NCBI RefSeq assembly: GCF_009727055.1
Contig: NC_052350.1
Coordinates: forward strand, 43,271,828 to 43,335,827
Length of the DNA: 64,000 bases
From: Benincasa hispida
Lineage: Eukaryota > Streptophyta > Magnoliopsida > Cucurbitales > Cucurbitaceae
Direction of reading: 5' to 3'
Shown: in pieces, positions 17,282-35,105 of the stretch
Position numbering within the stretch: the first letter of the stretch is position 1
Layout: every line of letters starts with the position of its first letter
Position numbers and translations under genes: made by a program
Notes under the pieces: model-generated
Seen by the model: only the letters and a program-made list of their open reading frames with translations
Databases searched by the model: none
Told to the model about the DNA's origin: nothing

Positions 17282-17817
17282 AGATGATTCGGAGGCCCCT
17301 CCAAGCTATTTGTATTTGCTAAGACATATCATATTCCAATGTCATTGTTTTGCTTTTGATATTGCAATCTTGTTATCTTAATGTTTTGGGTCAATAATAC
17401 AACTTATCTTAATATTTTGAGAATATAAATATTAGTTTAATTTACCATTTCACGTTACATCATTATTACTATTGTTTCAGATTTTTAAAAAGAAACCTAA
17501 ATAATATAATGATTCGACTTTCTAACATCTTTAACATGATCATTACTTCGTATATGTAATTTTCAAACAAAAACTACTATTCGTCCAATCTCACATTAAA
17601 AATAAAAATTTTCTAGACTATTTAATGAAAAACTAAAACAAGTCTTTTATTCGAGGTCCACTTAAATCGTTAAATAGATTTTTTTAAAAAAAAACATTTA
17701 GACTTGAAACGTGTGACATTCACATTTGAGGTAATATTAAACTAATTATCTTAAAAGTATATAGATTTTGTTTTGGGATGAGATAATTGATTATAAAATT
17801 GTGCAGTTATTTTAAAG
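17282..17817 (+). other. 3' UTR and downstream region of gene A
   Basis: The phrase TTGTTTTGCTTTTGATATTGCA downstream of the stop is also present downstream of gene B, read on the minus strand near 25145-25170. The inverted duplication therefore included the 3' UTR. AATAAT and AATATAAAT near 17391-17430 are possible polyadenylation signals. Nothing else was recognised. Confidence 0.55.
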
Positions 17818-18008
17818 CGCAAAACTGCTAAAAAAATTTACAAATATGGTAAGATATCACTGTATATCAATGATACATAGTGATCGTCCCTGATAAACTA
17901 TTATCAGTGTCTATCACTGGTTGTCTATTAGGCTCTAACACTGATAGACAGTGACATTTTGTTATATTTGTAAATATTTTGGTTCATTTTATTATATTTA
18001 AAAACAAC
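17818..18008. repeat. dispersed hairpin repeat, copy 3
   Basis: Starts AAAACTGCTAAAAAAATTTACAA and ends TTATATTTGTAAATATTTTGG...TTTAAAAACAACCC, with a CTATCA/TGATAG centre. The flanking phrase ending in AACAACCC resembles those at 42684 and 44388, so this copy belongs to that subgroup. Confidence 0.75.
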
Positions 18009-18399
18009 CCTATAAAATACTTGGTAAAAGGTTTGAGAGTTTGAAGGAGAAGGAGAAGAGATCAAACTTAGAGTTTTACTTAAGTGTGTGTATGTGAACT
18101 CCGAATCTCAATTTTACACTTAAGTGTGTTTTCTTATTTAAATTGTCTTAATTTTCCACTTAATTGTGTGTCCCTATTTAAATTTGTATAAATAAGTTGA
18201 GTAGGTTGATGAGAAAGTTAGTGTGAAATGGTGAAGAAGGAATGAGGATTTGAAAAGAAAAATATGGACATTGAGTTTGGGAAATTTGGGAAAAATTGGC
18301 TAAGTATGGAAAATTTATATGAAATGCGTGTTGTGCACAAAGCATTGGAAGGCAAGTGACTAGTGGCACAATCGTGTAGAAATTGCACGAAGACAAACA

Positions 18400-18690
18400 A
18401 TGTTCGCAGTAACTAAGAGCGAGATCGTTGAAAGTGAGATCAGCGAGATCGTTGAGAGCGAGATCATTCAGATCGAGACCAGCGAGATCATTGAGAGCAA
18501 GATTTTGAGCAAGAAAGATTGGAGAGAGCGAGAAGGTGGAAGAGAGCGAGATTGGAGAGAGCAAGACCAACGAGAAAGAAGGAGGGAGCGAGAGTAGAGA
18601 GAGCGAGATTTTGAGCTAGAAAGTTGGAGAGAGCGAGATTTTAAGTGAGAAAGTGGGAGAGATCAAGAGTGGACGAGAGCGAGAGCAGCC
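18400..18690 (+). repeat. GAGCGAGAT minisatellite
   Basis: Irregular tandem variants of GAGAGCGAGAT, GATCATTGAGAGC and GGAGAGAGCGAG run through this stretch. The short open frame 18400-18597 merely translates the repeat (SEIVESEI). A related GAGCGAGAT repeat sits in the leader of the copia element at 47500-47880. Confidence 0.75.
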
Positions 18691-20675
18691 TGTGCGTCAG
18701 CCACGCCTTGTTCGAAACGTCACACCCACGCCTCGCCTATGCATTTAACGATCGAGCAAGCTTCTGGACGATGTATTTGGACGCGTTAAGGTGGATTATG
18801 CATTTAAAACCCTAATTTAAATACAAACAAATATTGAAGACGTAAGGGCAAACGTCATTTAAAATCTAGGTGTCCGATTAAGAGAAATTCTTAAACCCTA
18901 AGAAATTGTGTTAGATGCGTTGGGAAGAACACATTCAACCAAGATGAAGTCAGCTTATGTTGATAAATGGAGGATTAAACTTTGGCCACGCAGCCAAGTA
19001 CGTGATGTCAATCCCATGAGCAATTTGAACGCCTATAAATAAGAAGTTGGGATTCATTTTCAAATCACACAAAAATCATAAATTTCGTAGAGAAAGTAGA
19101 GGGCAGTGAGGGTTTAAAGGAATGTGTCAATTTTGGACGAGAAGATCTTCCAATCTACTCGTGCTTTTGGAGTGATTCAAAATCATCTGAAAGCTCTGGA
19201 AGTCTAGTTTTCAGAATAGGGCTGCCGGAGGAAAAGGCTCAAAGGAACTAGGCTGGAGGTTGAGAAGAATGTAGAAGGGTCAGACTGTCAGATCAGTCTG
19301 GGCCAGTCTTGAAGATTTGAGATTCCGGCCAAACCACGAGGAATTCTAAGCTGAAACTTTAGGTAATATTCTTAAGACATTTTAGAATAAGTTTGTAGAA
19401 GGAAGTATTTTCATATAAGATACGGAACTATGAGTAATCTAAGTTGTTAAGTTGAATATGGATTCTAAGGGTGAAAAAGGGACCCGAGGAGCTACTAGAG
19501 TGAAAAGTTCCTGAATTCGAGGTGAGTGGCTAAAATGTTTTCGAACTAAAATGTTTTTAAGCTGTTTTGGATTACAACATTTACAGAAAGCATATTTGCG
19601 AAAATAATTCTCATTGCCTACTAGTTTTATAAAATGGTTTCCAAGCAAGTTTGAATTGTGGTTTGAACGCATGCTTATTGTTGAAAAACTATTTACATAT
19701 GTATATGTATTGAGTTTATCTAGCATGCGTTACCATCTTTAAAGCCATGTTGTATATGTGTTATACTGTACATGCTTTAAAGAAAAATTTGTTTATAAAT
19801 AGTTTTTGGTAAAATGCGATGCCGAATACAAGGAGAAGGCATCCACCAACTAGATACTGAAGTACAAGGAGAAGGTATCTATTGGTACTGAAGTACGTTT
19901 GAGAAGTACCAAGCCAACGGGATACTAAAGTACGTTGGAAGGTATCCTAGTAGCTCGATACTAAAGTACAAGGAGAAAAGTATCTGAGCAGTAGTACCTA
20001 ATGTGGCCACAGGTGAATAAAGTCAAAGATTGAGCAAAAGGGTTCTCTCTGGACTAGTAGTTGGTGTTGGGATTATTTTATCAATTATACAGTACTTTGA
20101 TTTGAGAAATGATTTTACTGTTTTATGTTTAAAACAGTTTTATATACATTATGCTTGGAAATTGTTTATGCTGCATTAAATTATATTTCAGAATAAAACT
20201 ATCTTCTGAAATTATGCATGAGAATTTACTATGTTTTTCTCGGTCACTCACTGGCATAAGCTCACCCGTTTCAAATGTTTTTGTTCCCACCCCCCCCCCC
20301 CCCCCAACAGGTAGCAATCAAATCCTCTGAAGATAGCTCAGTATTTGCTCTGCCACTAAAGGACGAAAAGACTTGTTACCGTTTGCTAGGTGGTTACTTA
20401 TAATATTGTACATATATTACTATTGTTCATATAGGGACTAGGGTTTATAGGTTTTGGGACTTGTAAATCTAATGTTGTAAATATTCTAAACATATTAAGT
20501 TTCTTAAGTTAATAAATTGTGGGCCTGCAGTCGTCCCGGTTGCATATAATTTGTATTTGGTATCAGAGTTATTCCGCAAGAGTTTTTAGGCAGTAAGTGT
20601 CAGCCTAAGGGTTGATAACTGCTGCAGTCACGCCCTTCTCTAGGCTAAGAGGGTGATCTGGGGCGTGGTGTGACA
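18690..20675 (+). repeat. gypsy-type LTR with primer-binding site and leader, fragment
   Basis: The sequence aligns by eye with the inverse-oriented LTR at 59599-61900: both have a TATA box in an ACGC-TATAAA context (here 19034-19040), an ACCACGAGGA phrase, a TTTGTAGAAGGAAGTA phrase and a GGTGAGTGGC phrase. A block of 45-60-bp imperfect repeats (19800-20000) is followed by CACTCACTGGCATAAGCTCA and a poly-C run (about 20288-20305). TTGGTATCAGAG at 20557-20568 fits a tRNA-Met primer-binding site, and about 107 bases of leader ending TGTGACA follow. No coding domain is attached. The Ty3/gypsy assignment rests on LTR style, not on coding sequence. Confidence 0.6.
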
Positions 20676-20869
20676 GTGTATATATATGAATAAAAAAATT
20701 GTAAAATTTCGCACAACTCTTCACCTTGCATTCAACGTATCTGACAAAGGATGTTTTCTGGAAATTCTGTTTCTGCAAAATATTTTTCTTATGTAAAAAT
20801 CCTGTCTGTTGTATACTTGCAGATCCTTTACCTTCTTTGTGCGAGACTATTTTTGGAAGTTAGATGTAT

Positions 20870-22870
20870 GTCCTAGAACTTTCTCTTCGATTTCCTTAAG
20901 TAAAGTTTGTTTGTAATGTTTTTTATGATGTGAATGACTTAAGCACTGAGAAAATTTAAGAAGGAAGTTGTGTGGTGAAGTGTTGAAGGGTAGGTAACCT
21001 AGGTGAAGGAAAAATTTTGCTAAGTATATAAACTAAGCGTGGAACTTAAAATGGAAGAGGGAAAAAATTAACTAAGTAAAGGGTGAGCCATGCATGTGAG
21101 GTAGGAGAAGTGTGTAGCACACGATGGCATGGTTGAGCATGAGGCAATGAAGAGGGAAGTGTATGGCTAAGAGGGGTGCTTGAGGTGAAGATCACTCATT
21201 TATCTTTTAATTTGGATAGGTATTGAAAATTTTGTATTAATTAAACTTTAATTGGAAAATTAGATGGCTTAACGAGAGTTTAAGGACAATAATTAGTGAC
21301 ATGAGCTGCCCAATCCTTGTGCCTTGAAGACATGCAACCCAGAATATTAATAGGAGGTAGGAAGAGAAGCTTGGTTTGCCCATTTTACACGAGAAAAGGA
21401 AGAAATTTTGTAGCCAAATCAAAGCTTGATCTGTGAAGAATGAGACCGAGGGTTTCCATGGTGACGTTCAGCTAGGAAGATGCTTAAATTTGAAGAAAAC
21501 TCAAGTCGGTCTGAGTTTTAGAGCAATTGAAGCAAAGTGGACTTTTGGTGAAATTTTGAGCTATTGAGGAGGAATTAGAAACTTCAATTTGGAGGTAGGT
21601 TAGAGGTTGTTTACAAGGTTTATGGAAAGAAAATTGAATTATTTTGGCTGAAAATAGTGTTTTATCTACTTAAAATGCAATGTGAAAATTAGTGCTCGAG
21701 AAGAGGCTATTGGCTGAAGGTTGAAGAAGCCAGACGGGCAAATTGGCTGTCGACAGGTGTTGGTGTGGTGTTTCACGTGCACTAACCATGCACAACACAC
21801 TCACTGGGAGTGCAACAACGCCCGTTTGTGTGATAGTGGCCGCACACACTTACCTACGTTTGATGCCCAGTAGCACGTTCGTTCAACGCCCAGTCGCACA
21901 CCCTCGACGCCCAACCCGCACACCCTCAAGAGTTCTTTAAATGTTTTAAAGCATAATTTCCTTTTATATGAAGTGCTTATAGCTATGGTGAGAATGGTTT
22001 ATTTACTATAAGTCTTATGATTTATCTTCGGAAGAACTATGACCTAGGCATGTTTTTATTTTTATTTTTTTAAGATTTACATTCTACTATCATGATTTGA
22101 ACTCATATGTTTCAAAGGAAAGCTAGTTGTTATTCATGCTTTGATGCTTCTAATGTGTTTATAATATTCTAAAGTTAAAGAATAGTTTTATAAATTCTTG
22201 AATGATGTATCCTAATTTAAAGACACTCGATATTCAAGGAGATGAAGGTATCTGAGAAGTCCAGATGATAGATATGATATAGGTCTTTGGGATCCACCTT
22301 AGTGCACAAATAGGATTTGGATCGTGTGCAAGGGTGCTTAGCCTTTTGGGGGCATTTTTACATACACGTATGAGAGTTATTGATGTTGAATGTATTGAGA
22401 TTATTCTATATCAGCTAAGGTTTTTTGACGTTGAGTATATTTAGCTTGCTCTACCTCAACTAAGGTCTTGGGTACAAGTTTATAAACTATTTATGAGTAA
22501 TGAGATTTAAGCATGTTTTCCAGATCTCAGATTTTCTTAATATCTCTATCTTAAAGTTACGAAAATGTTTCCTTAAATATGTTATACATTTGAGGTTTTG
22601 AAAGTCTAGTTTTGATTCTAGCTTTATTAATCTCTTCCAATCATGTTTATACCTAACTAGTCACTTGTTGGACTTCCTAACTCACATTTTCAAAGGTTTT
22701 CTCTTCCTAGGTAGCGATCAAGTTCCCAGCGCCTGATTTACTGCAATTAATCTACCACTACCTCATATTGTAGATAGATCAGAATTTCTCTTAGGTCATG
22801 AAATCGTGTTTGGTTTTTTTTTTTTTTTTTTTTATGTTTTGTAAGCATACTAGTGGGGGTTAAGAGAGAC
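20870..22870 (+). repeat. second gypsy-type LTR-like fragment
   Basis: The 3' part has the same design as the previous repeat. There is a block of about 50-bp imperfect repeats (TTGATGTTGAATGTATTGAG, then TTGACGTTGAGTATATTTAG, about 22380-22470), then TAGTCACTTGTTGGAC and AGGTAGCGATCAAGTTCC near 22710. The sequence otherwise differs from the 18.7-20.7 kb copy, so it is another family or an old member. A T-run of about 20 bases is at 22815-22834. The 5' boundary is uncertain. The open frame at 21743-21940 is not convincing. Confidence 0.45.
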
Positions 22871-22892
22871 TTCTGGTTCTATACGTGTTGTA

Positions 22893-23096
22893 GCATTAAC
22901 GAATTTTCAATTGTGGATACATATGGATCCTTAGCATACTAAAACGACTGCTATTGTTGGTATCAACCCAATAACGATTCATACAAGCTAAATCTTCTAA
23001 TGAATCAGATAGATTCATATCTGAAAGAGGTTGATAATAAGTTCTTTCAAAATTGACTATTTGTCCAAGAGTTCCTATATAACTTAAGCGACACAA
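22893..23096 (-). pseudogene. plastid DNA insert: chimeric ycf2/ycf1 fragment
   Basis: The minus-strand frame of 66 codons joins two pieces I recognise from chloroplast proteins. Residues 1-32 ([27 protein letters not shown]) resemble an internal part of Ycf2. Residues 33-66 ([27 protein letters not shown] then stop) resemble the C-terminus of Ycf1/TIC214. The join is at SDS-LEDL. These genes are far apart in plastid genomes, so the insert was rearranged before or during nuclear integration. It is an isolated fragment with no promoter or transit peptide and is not expected to be functional. The assignment is from memory of the families. Confidence 0.7.
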
Positions 23097-23574
23097 TAAA
23101 AGCTTTTTCTATTCTTTTATTAACTGATTTATGTATAGGATTTAAAAATCTTATCTGATTTCATTTATTTCAATAAGAATTGAAGGTGTAAATTTTCTTG
23201 ATTTAACTTTTATTTTATAAGATTTTGCAAACCAATTTAATTATGTATTCCGAAAAAACCTGCTAGTGGAAGAAGACATCCAATATTTCTATTGTAAATA
23301 TTTTTGTATGTCGGACTTAAGCAGGTGATGAATAGAGTTTCTGTTGCCTTAAAACCTAAGCTGAGATTTATATGTGTTGTTTATATATACAATTGTCTAT
23401 CAGGCGAAGCAGATGAATAGGTTGAGTAGGTTACATCACGGGTGGGCAATAAATGTCATAAGAGGGTTGACATTTTGCTGTCTTCACATCCCTTCCTATG
23501 TTAAGAAGATAATTTGGGAGGGGGTGTATTCATTGTACATATTTAAAGATTTTCAATCTCTTACTTTCGATTAG
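23097..23574. other. no recognisable gene
   Basis: AT-rich sequence between the plastid fragment and the next LTR. It may include further plastid-derived pieces too diverged to identify by eye. The small open frame 23374-23574 has no recognised relatives. Confidence 0.35.
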
Positions 23575-24643
23575 TCGTTCTCACAATAGATATTGGGAGT
23601 CGTTGTCTTGTGAAATGTTTCTGTCACAACTGTGGTGTCGATCTTTGACGACGTTGAAGATTATATTTCCATAAGGTTGGATACATACTTCAAGCTATTT
23701 GTGTGCTTCATCTGTAGACTTCTTGAGAAGGGATACTCAAGCTTAGGGGGAGCCTAAGAAAAACGAGCGAAGTGATTTTTAATCGAGAAGGAAAGATAAA
23801 GATCGAGTGAGAGACAGTCTCATGACTTAAGGGGAGTTTAAGCCTAGCCGAGAGGGAGTCTCGATCTTAGAGAGAGCCTAAGAAGTTCTTCACTAATATT
23901 ACTACTTAGGGGGAGCCTAAGTTACCAAGAGAAGGAGTCTCAAATCTAAGGGGAGCATAGGTAAATGGTTGATGATTAAGTTCTATAGTAGTCATTGCAA
24001 TCGTGTTGTCATTACAGATAAGTATTATTTGTAATTGCTTATCATCTAACATACTGCCCCCTAGACTTGGGTAGTATTCACTGAATTGGGTTACCAATCT
24101 TTAATGTTTCTTTTATTTTTTATTTATGTCTATTTGATGTTTTGTAGAATTTTGTAACATTATTCATAATAATATTTAATGTGCGGTAGATACTCCAATA
24201 TTATTTTCAATCTGATTAGAAATACATTGGGGACAATATATTGTTTTAGGTTCGAAGTGCTTGGATTGCATGTGTGGCAAATCCTTGAGCACCTGAGCTT
24301 GGACTTTGTAGTTGATCTTTAATTATATGATCATATTGCTGCATGTATTGTGATTATGACAATCTAGGGTTTGCTTTAGATAATTCCTATTCACATTGTT
24401 TAGAATTCACAAGAATATAGGCATGATTTTTGGTTGAATTTAAAAATTTCTTGGTAATTCATATTCGTATAGCCGTCTTATTTATGGTTTTCGATACTTT
24501 GGATTCAGTTATTTATGGTTTCTAACGCTTGTGTTTTTGTTCTTATTGTTTATTTATTTCTGCTACAACATGTCATTCACTATACTCTAGCACATTCTAC
24601 TTGACAAGAGTTACATAATTTGGCATTCACAAATTTTTCTTCA
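23575..24643 (+). repeat. LTR of another copia family (GGGAGCCTAAG-type)
   Basis: The stretch carries repeated variants of GGGAGCCTAAG and GAGAGGGAGTCTC (23740-23955), then CTGCCCCCTAGACTTGGG and ACTGAATTGGGTTACCA (24053-24092). It ends just before TTGGTCTCAAAGTAC (24645-24659), a degenerate primer-binding site. A gag fragment follows at the right distance, which supports a 5' LTR. The same LTR signature recurs at 41206-41535. The start coordinate is a guess. Confidence 0.6.
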
Positions 24644-24739
24644 ATTGGTCTCAAAGTACGACCCTCTCTTTTGGATAAAACGATCTTCATGTGCCTCTTG
24701 TTCACATAAATTCATTCAATCAAAGAAGGCAAATCAACT

Positions 24740-25006
24740 ACTCATCCACCTTTATTGGATGACTCTAATTATGCATACCGGAAGGCTTAGATGACTGCTT
24801 TTCTAAAATCCAATAACTACAAAACCTAGAAATCTCTTATTGCTGCCTAGTCTCCTCCAAAAATTACCAATGCTAATGGCACCAAGTCTCTTAAGGCTGA
24901 AAAAGACGAGACGGCCCAAGAAGACAAAGCTTCCTTAGAAAATTTAAGGGCGCTTAATGCTACTTTTAATGGCGTTGTTCTTAGTTATTATATTAGACTG
25001 GCGTAA
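24740..25006 (+). pseudogene. copia gag fragment (UBN2-type)
   Basis: Translation from about 24740 gives PPLLDDSNYAYRKA, stop, MTAFLKSNNYKT, stop, KSLIAA, then TKSLKAEKDETAQEDKASLENLRALNATFNGVV. This is the N-terminal gag region typical of copia elements (PPLLDGxNYxYWKxRM, AFLKS, EEDxxALxNxRALNAIFNGV). At least three stops interrupt it, and it ends at TAA 25004-25006, just before the gene B 3' flank. The gag type differs from that of the elements at 0-5, 47-55 and 55-59 kb and may be SIRE-like. Confidence 0.75.
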
Positions 25007-25221
25007 TATTAAAACCAATTTTTTTTTATAAAAAGTACACATATGGTAAATTAGACTTGTAATATATATTCTAAATCAATAGGGTGCAATTATGTAACTT
25101 ATTTTATTGACGTGGAACAGAAAAACATTAAGACAAAAAGGATGCAATATCAAAAGCAAAACAAAGATTACAATATCATGGAGATGGAACAAATATAGCA
25201 TGTAGTGTTTGTGAATCATCG

Positions 25222-30574
<5,353 letters not shown>

Positions 30575-30627
30575 TATTATCCTTCTTGGCTTTGGTTTTG
30601 AATGTGAGACACTTCCACCTAATTGCC

Positions 30628-30635
30628 TTTATATA
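30628..30635 (-). promoter_or_regulatory. TATA box of gene B
   Basis: On the minus strand TATATAAA lies about 54 bases before the ATG. The stretch from this box to the ATG aligns with gene A 11882-11948, including AAGCCAAGAAGGA just before the start codon, which helps to fix the true start of the family. Confidence 0.7.
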
Positions 30636-31507
30636 GAGAGGATAAAAGGCAAGGGAGAAAGTTATTTTCAATATTAAAATCTGAAGTACTTTAGGCATAA
30701 GAAGCCATGGCAAAGGTGGAACTTTTATAAATACTTGATTTTTTTAAATAACATATTCAAACGTCAATTCTATACAATTTGGAAATATTTTTTTTATTTT
30801 AATTAAAATTGGAAGTAGGAATCTCATTTACATTTTAGTTCAAGATTCAACTTTGTAAACTAATTAAATTTACTAAGTTGGTTACCAATGATAGACGTCT
30901 ATAAGTAGCTATTAACTACGAAAGAAAATCATTAAAAATTAAGCTATCAATGATAAAAAAAAAATATTAGTGGCTATCACTAATAGACTACTTTCTATTG
31001 GTCTATTTGATAACATTCTCATTTCTCATTTTTTGAGGAAAAAAACTTATTTAATAATTATTATTGTTTTTTATTCTTTTAAGAAATGTTTCTAAAATTG
31101 GTGCAAATTTCAAGTTAAAAAAAAAAAGAGTAGTTTCTTTCAAATTCGTTTTCATTTTCTATTTAAATTTAACGTTACGTTATGATAATCAAACTTGATG
31201 ATTGACTTGTTGGTGTTAAGTCACTTATGAATTAGGCACTTTCAAGTCTTGGTTTGAAACTGTCTTGTAATTCCTTTTTAATATTTCTAATGGGAAAAGG
31301 GAAGACGAGCAAGAGTGAAATGTTTGAAGAGATTAGGAGATTGAGAGGATGGAAGCAAAAATCAGAGAAATGAAAGAAAATAACAAAAAAATGGAGAAAA
31401 GAAAAAAAAAAGGAGGAAATTTTTCACAAATAGAAAAAATATCAAATTACTTACAGAAATAGTAAAAAATACGTTGATGAACGGTGCTATATTTTTAGAT
31501 TTTTAAT
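30636..31507. other. upstream region of gene B, no further gene
   Basis: AT-rich. A decayed hairpin repeat is at about 30885-31012 (CAATGATAGACGTC, ATCACTAATAGAC), and a truncated start of another is at about 31418-31500 (AAATAGAAAAAATATCAAATTACTTAC). Bases 31290-31420 are purine-rich. No coding region was recognised. Confidence 0.45.
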
Positions 31508-33597
31508 TATAAATGTAAATATTGGAAGTCATTATATTAATTGGTATGTTTTATAACATTCCTAATTAATTCTTGTCAGAAAGATTTGTAAATATCTGAA
31601 GCTTTTAACATTTGTATGACAATTTTGATCCGTTTTAATTATGAGAAATCCCTTATTTTGTTCTTCAAATTAAAAGGACCTTCCATTTGATATTTAATAT
31701 TGTTAACTAGTGACAAGTTGATTGCATATAGACAAAAAGCATAACTTATTATTAGGCTTCAAAAAAAAAGAAAAGGATGTTTTTAAATTTGAAAGACTAA
31801 CAAATTTGAAGTACAAAAGAATACATTATAAAATTTAGGTTAGAATAATAGAGTTTAGTTCCTAACTTTAGTTTATATTTCATCCGGTCTGTCATTTTGA
31901 ATATGCACCTTTAATTTGTATACTCTAAAGCTATAATACCTTAAGTTTAGGAGAGATATATGAGTAAACTGAAATCTCACCGAATCAGTAGGATCTTGAA
32001 AATTTAAAAGAATTGAAAGTTATTGCTTTACCAACAAGGTGCACCTGACTTAAAAGAATTGAAAGTTATATTACCTATACCAATATGGTGTACATTCTTT
32101 TATGATTTCTAGAAAATGTAGGAAAATATCAGAGATATTAAGTGTTAAATCCAAATTTCGAATCTAGATCTAGAACGTTTCAAAAGGAATATGAAATTTA
32201 GCAATTGGATGTTAACTTTATAAAAATTTATTAAATAATAATAATAATTTGAATGCCAAAAAAGGTTGTATATAAATATATTTTCAAAAATGTATTGAGG
32301 AAAAGCTTATAAATACTTTTCTTTTCTGAAAAAAAAATAAACTAACAATATAAGGACTACTCTAAAGATGTATAGAAACCAAATTTAAACCTTTGACCTA
32401 TATAGATTAAAGATACATTACGAATGAATTTTTTTTTTCCAAAAAAATCATTTTCATTTAAATTCTTTTGATAATTTTTTTTTAAAATACATTTTTAAAA
32501 TGTTTCAAAATCTATTTTGAGCGGTTGTCAAACACTTCAAATTTTTCTAAAATAACTTATTTTTAAAATTAAATACTTGAAAAAATAAACCAAATACATC
32601 CTAAAATAGAATGAATTCCAAATATAAAAATGAAAATGACATTTTAATCTAACGTTTATAATGTAAGTAGCTTTTAAGTGGCTAGGGAAGAGACAGGTAA
32701 GCCGCTAAATGTTACAAAACTTAGAAAATTTTGTATTTTTAGACCTCGAATTTTGAAGATATATGTGTTTGGTCTCTGAGTTTTTGAAGTAAATCTTTTT
32801 AGTCCTCTAAATTTATAAAAATATGTACATTTGAATTACGAGTTTTCAAAATATACTCTTTTAATCCCAAGATTTTTTTACTATTTTTTTTAATTATCTC
32901 TTCTCTATAAAAAGTATTTTTATTTAAAAATTACAGTGAAGACCATTGAAATGTATTCTAAAAAATTTGAGGACCAAAAAGTTATATTTTGAAAATTTAA
33001 GACGCATATCTTATTGATTCAAGTATCAAAATATAATTATTGATTCAAGACTAAAAAATCATTTTTCCTAAAAATTATCATTTAAAAGTGATGCGTTTTT
33101 GTCGTAATTCTTAAGCTTTCCATTTCTTTTTTTCCAATTTGTTGAAACTTTTTAATGGCTATTGGTGACTAACACAAATAAAATCAAAGAAACAAACAAA
33201 ATAACATTCTTAAGAACTTTTCACCATCTTATCGAACTAAGGTCATGTTTATACCAGAGTAAAAGTAATAAATGATTAGTAATAAGATAAGTAAGTCCCA
33301 ATAACTTACATTTATTGTTGTTTACCTCGTATTTCATACTTTAATAATATGTGGAGTCCAACTACCCAATCCGTAAATAAAAGAAATATAAACTAGTTAA
33401 CGAGCAAAAGGTGATCAATCTATTTACATTTTGAAATTACATTATCATTACTGTTAATGTATTATTATAGTATGGAAAGTATGAATCTATCACATTTACT
33501 GTTACCTTTATTGTTACTGTTACCATTTAGAATCAAACGGTAATGGTAATAGTAATTGTAATAATAAATGTGACAGATTCATAATCTAAGTAGGGAT
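31508..33597 (+). repeat. 2.1-kb direct repeat, copy 1
   Basis: From ATAAATGTAAATATTGGAAG to GATTCATAATCTAAGTA this stretch matches 35106-37267 nearly throughout, with small insertions and deletions and scattered substitutions (by eye roughly 85-90% identical). No coding sequence was seen. It ends in a hairpin at about 33480-33592. The two copies flank an LTR fragment. Confidence 0.85.
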
Positions 33598-35100
33598 ATC
33601 TTATCCCGATGACACTAAGGATACGACCCGCTTTGTAGATGTTACAAGTGTTGTAAAGTGCTACAAATGGTCTGATCCTGACCATTCATATAGAGACATG
33701 CGAGCGGGGTATCCTATACAAAGAGGTTGTATAGACCGAACCACGAAATGATTAGCCTCTTTATATAACGTTGTTGATAATTGAGACTTACATTTCACTA
33801 AGATGAGCATAAGTGACATGACCTTAATTCTGAGTGAGTTGGGAACTCCTGCTCATGAGGGTGATCCTTTGATGTGTATGGGTGAGAGTGGCCAGATTGC
33901 CAACTCAACAAGCCTACCATTTGGGGGATTCGTTTGATTGGGGAGTTGGGAATTCATCTATATAAGACGGAATTCACTCCTTCCCCGAAGTAGGGGTAAG
34001 TAGATAAATTGCTCTCTTAAAGGCTGATTCCGAGTCTTAAACATAGTGGCAACACCCTCTCTTTGGAAGAGATGACTTAGTCATAATAAGACTATTACTT
34101 ATTGTTCATTAGAGGAATCAGTAGTAGTTAAGGAGTTATATGTAACTACATGGGCAAAACAGTGGCCCAACTGTACTTACGAACAATTTGTGAAGGGTCA
34201 TTGCATTGTTGACTTGTTATATCCAATGGACACAGAAATATATCTGTAGTGCGAAGAGTGCAATTTTCGGTCTTTAGTGGAGTGACCAACAATTAACGGA
34301 TGGTGGATCTCGTGACTAAAGAGTTTAGTCAGTTATTCACGTACTGTTGGAACTTCAAGCTACAGGTCCATAAGGTTCTCTTGGTAGCTCAATAGGTTCA
34401 AGTTGAGAATTAGATTTTGGGTTAGTTTGAAGTGTTCAAATTAACAAGAGAAAATTTAATTATATGTGATATAATTAAATTAATTCAATTATATGTGATA
34501 CAATTGATTTGATGTATTAGATACATTAATTGGAGAAATTAATATAAATATGATTTATATTAAATACCATAACATAGAAAAAGAACTATAGTTTATATGT
34601 TACATATGATGAAATATTAAAACTATAGGTTATAAATATAATATGATAAGTTGGTTATAATATTTATTTATAATACATTAATTATATGATAATTAATTCT
34701 TTTTCTTTAATAACCGATTGAGTGAAAGGTTATTGGAAGTTATGGTAACTGTGAGATAAAAGGAAAATCGTTCTCCAAAAATTAGATGATCATTCATTTT
34801 GTGTCGTTTGACAAAAGAATGGACTATCGAGTAAAAACGTTTTACTAAACGATAGTGTCTCACAGCCTACACGATCGAGTACTAAATTTACTATACGATA
34901 GTTACTCATTTACTCGTTGCTACACGATCGAGTAATAAACTCTATACGATAAGCTTCTTCTTTCTAAACAATCAAGTATTTAGTCTATACGATAGACTTC
35001 ATACATCTCCTACTTACTCGATCGTCTATATACTCCTTTCCTTTATCCAAATCACACAGAGTCCACACCTCCTAATTATTTTTTCATTTAAAATAATTAC
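33598..35100 (+). repeat. copia LTR fragment (element 1 type), truncated at both ends
   Basis: Starts within the LTR at GATATCTTATCCCGATGACAC, corresponding to about 200 bases into the LTR at 3635. It shares CATTCATATAGAGACATG, ACGGAATTCACTCCT and GGCAAAACA phrases with the LTRs at 3635 and 53145. The last part (34790-35030) has irregular repeats of ACGATCGAGTA and CTATACGATAG. Neither the TGTTGG start nor a PBS is present. Confidence 0.75.
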
Positions 35101-35105
35101 TCTAA

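Noticed and set aside
18178..18597. Overlapping frames of 60-130 codons
   Set aside because: They follow the GAGCGAGAT minisatellite on both strands and do not resemble proteins.
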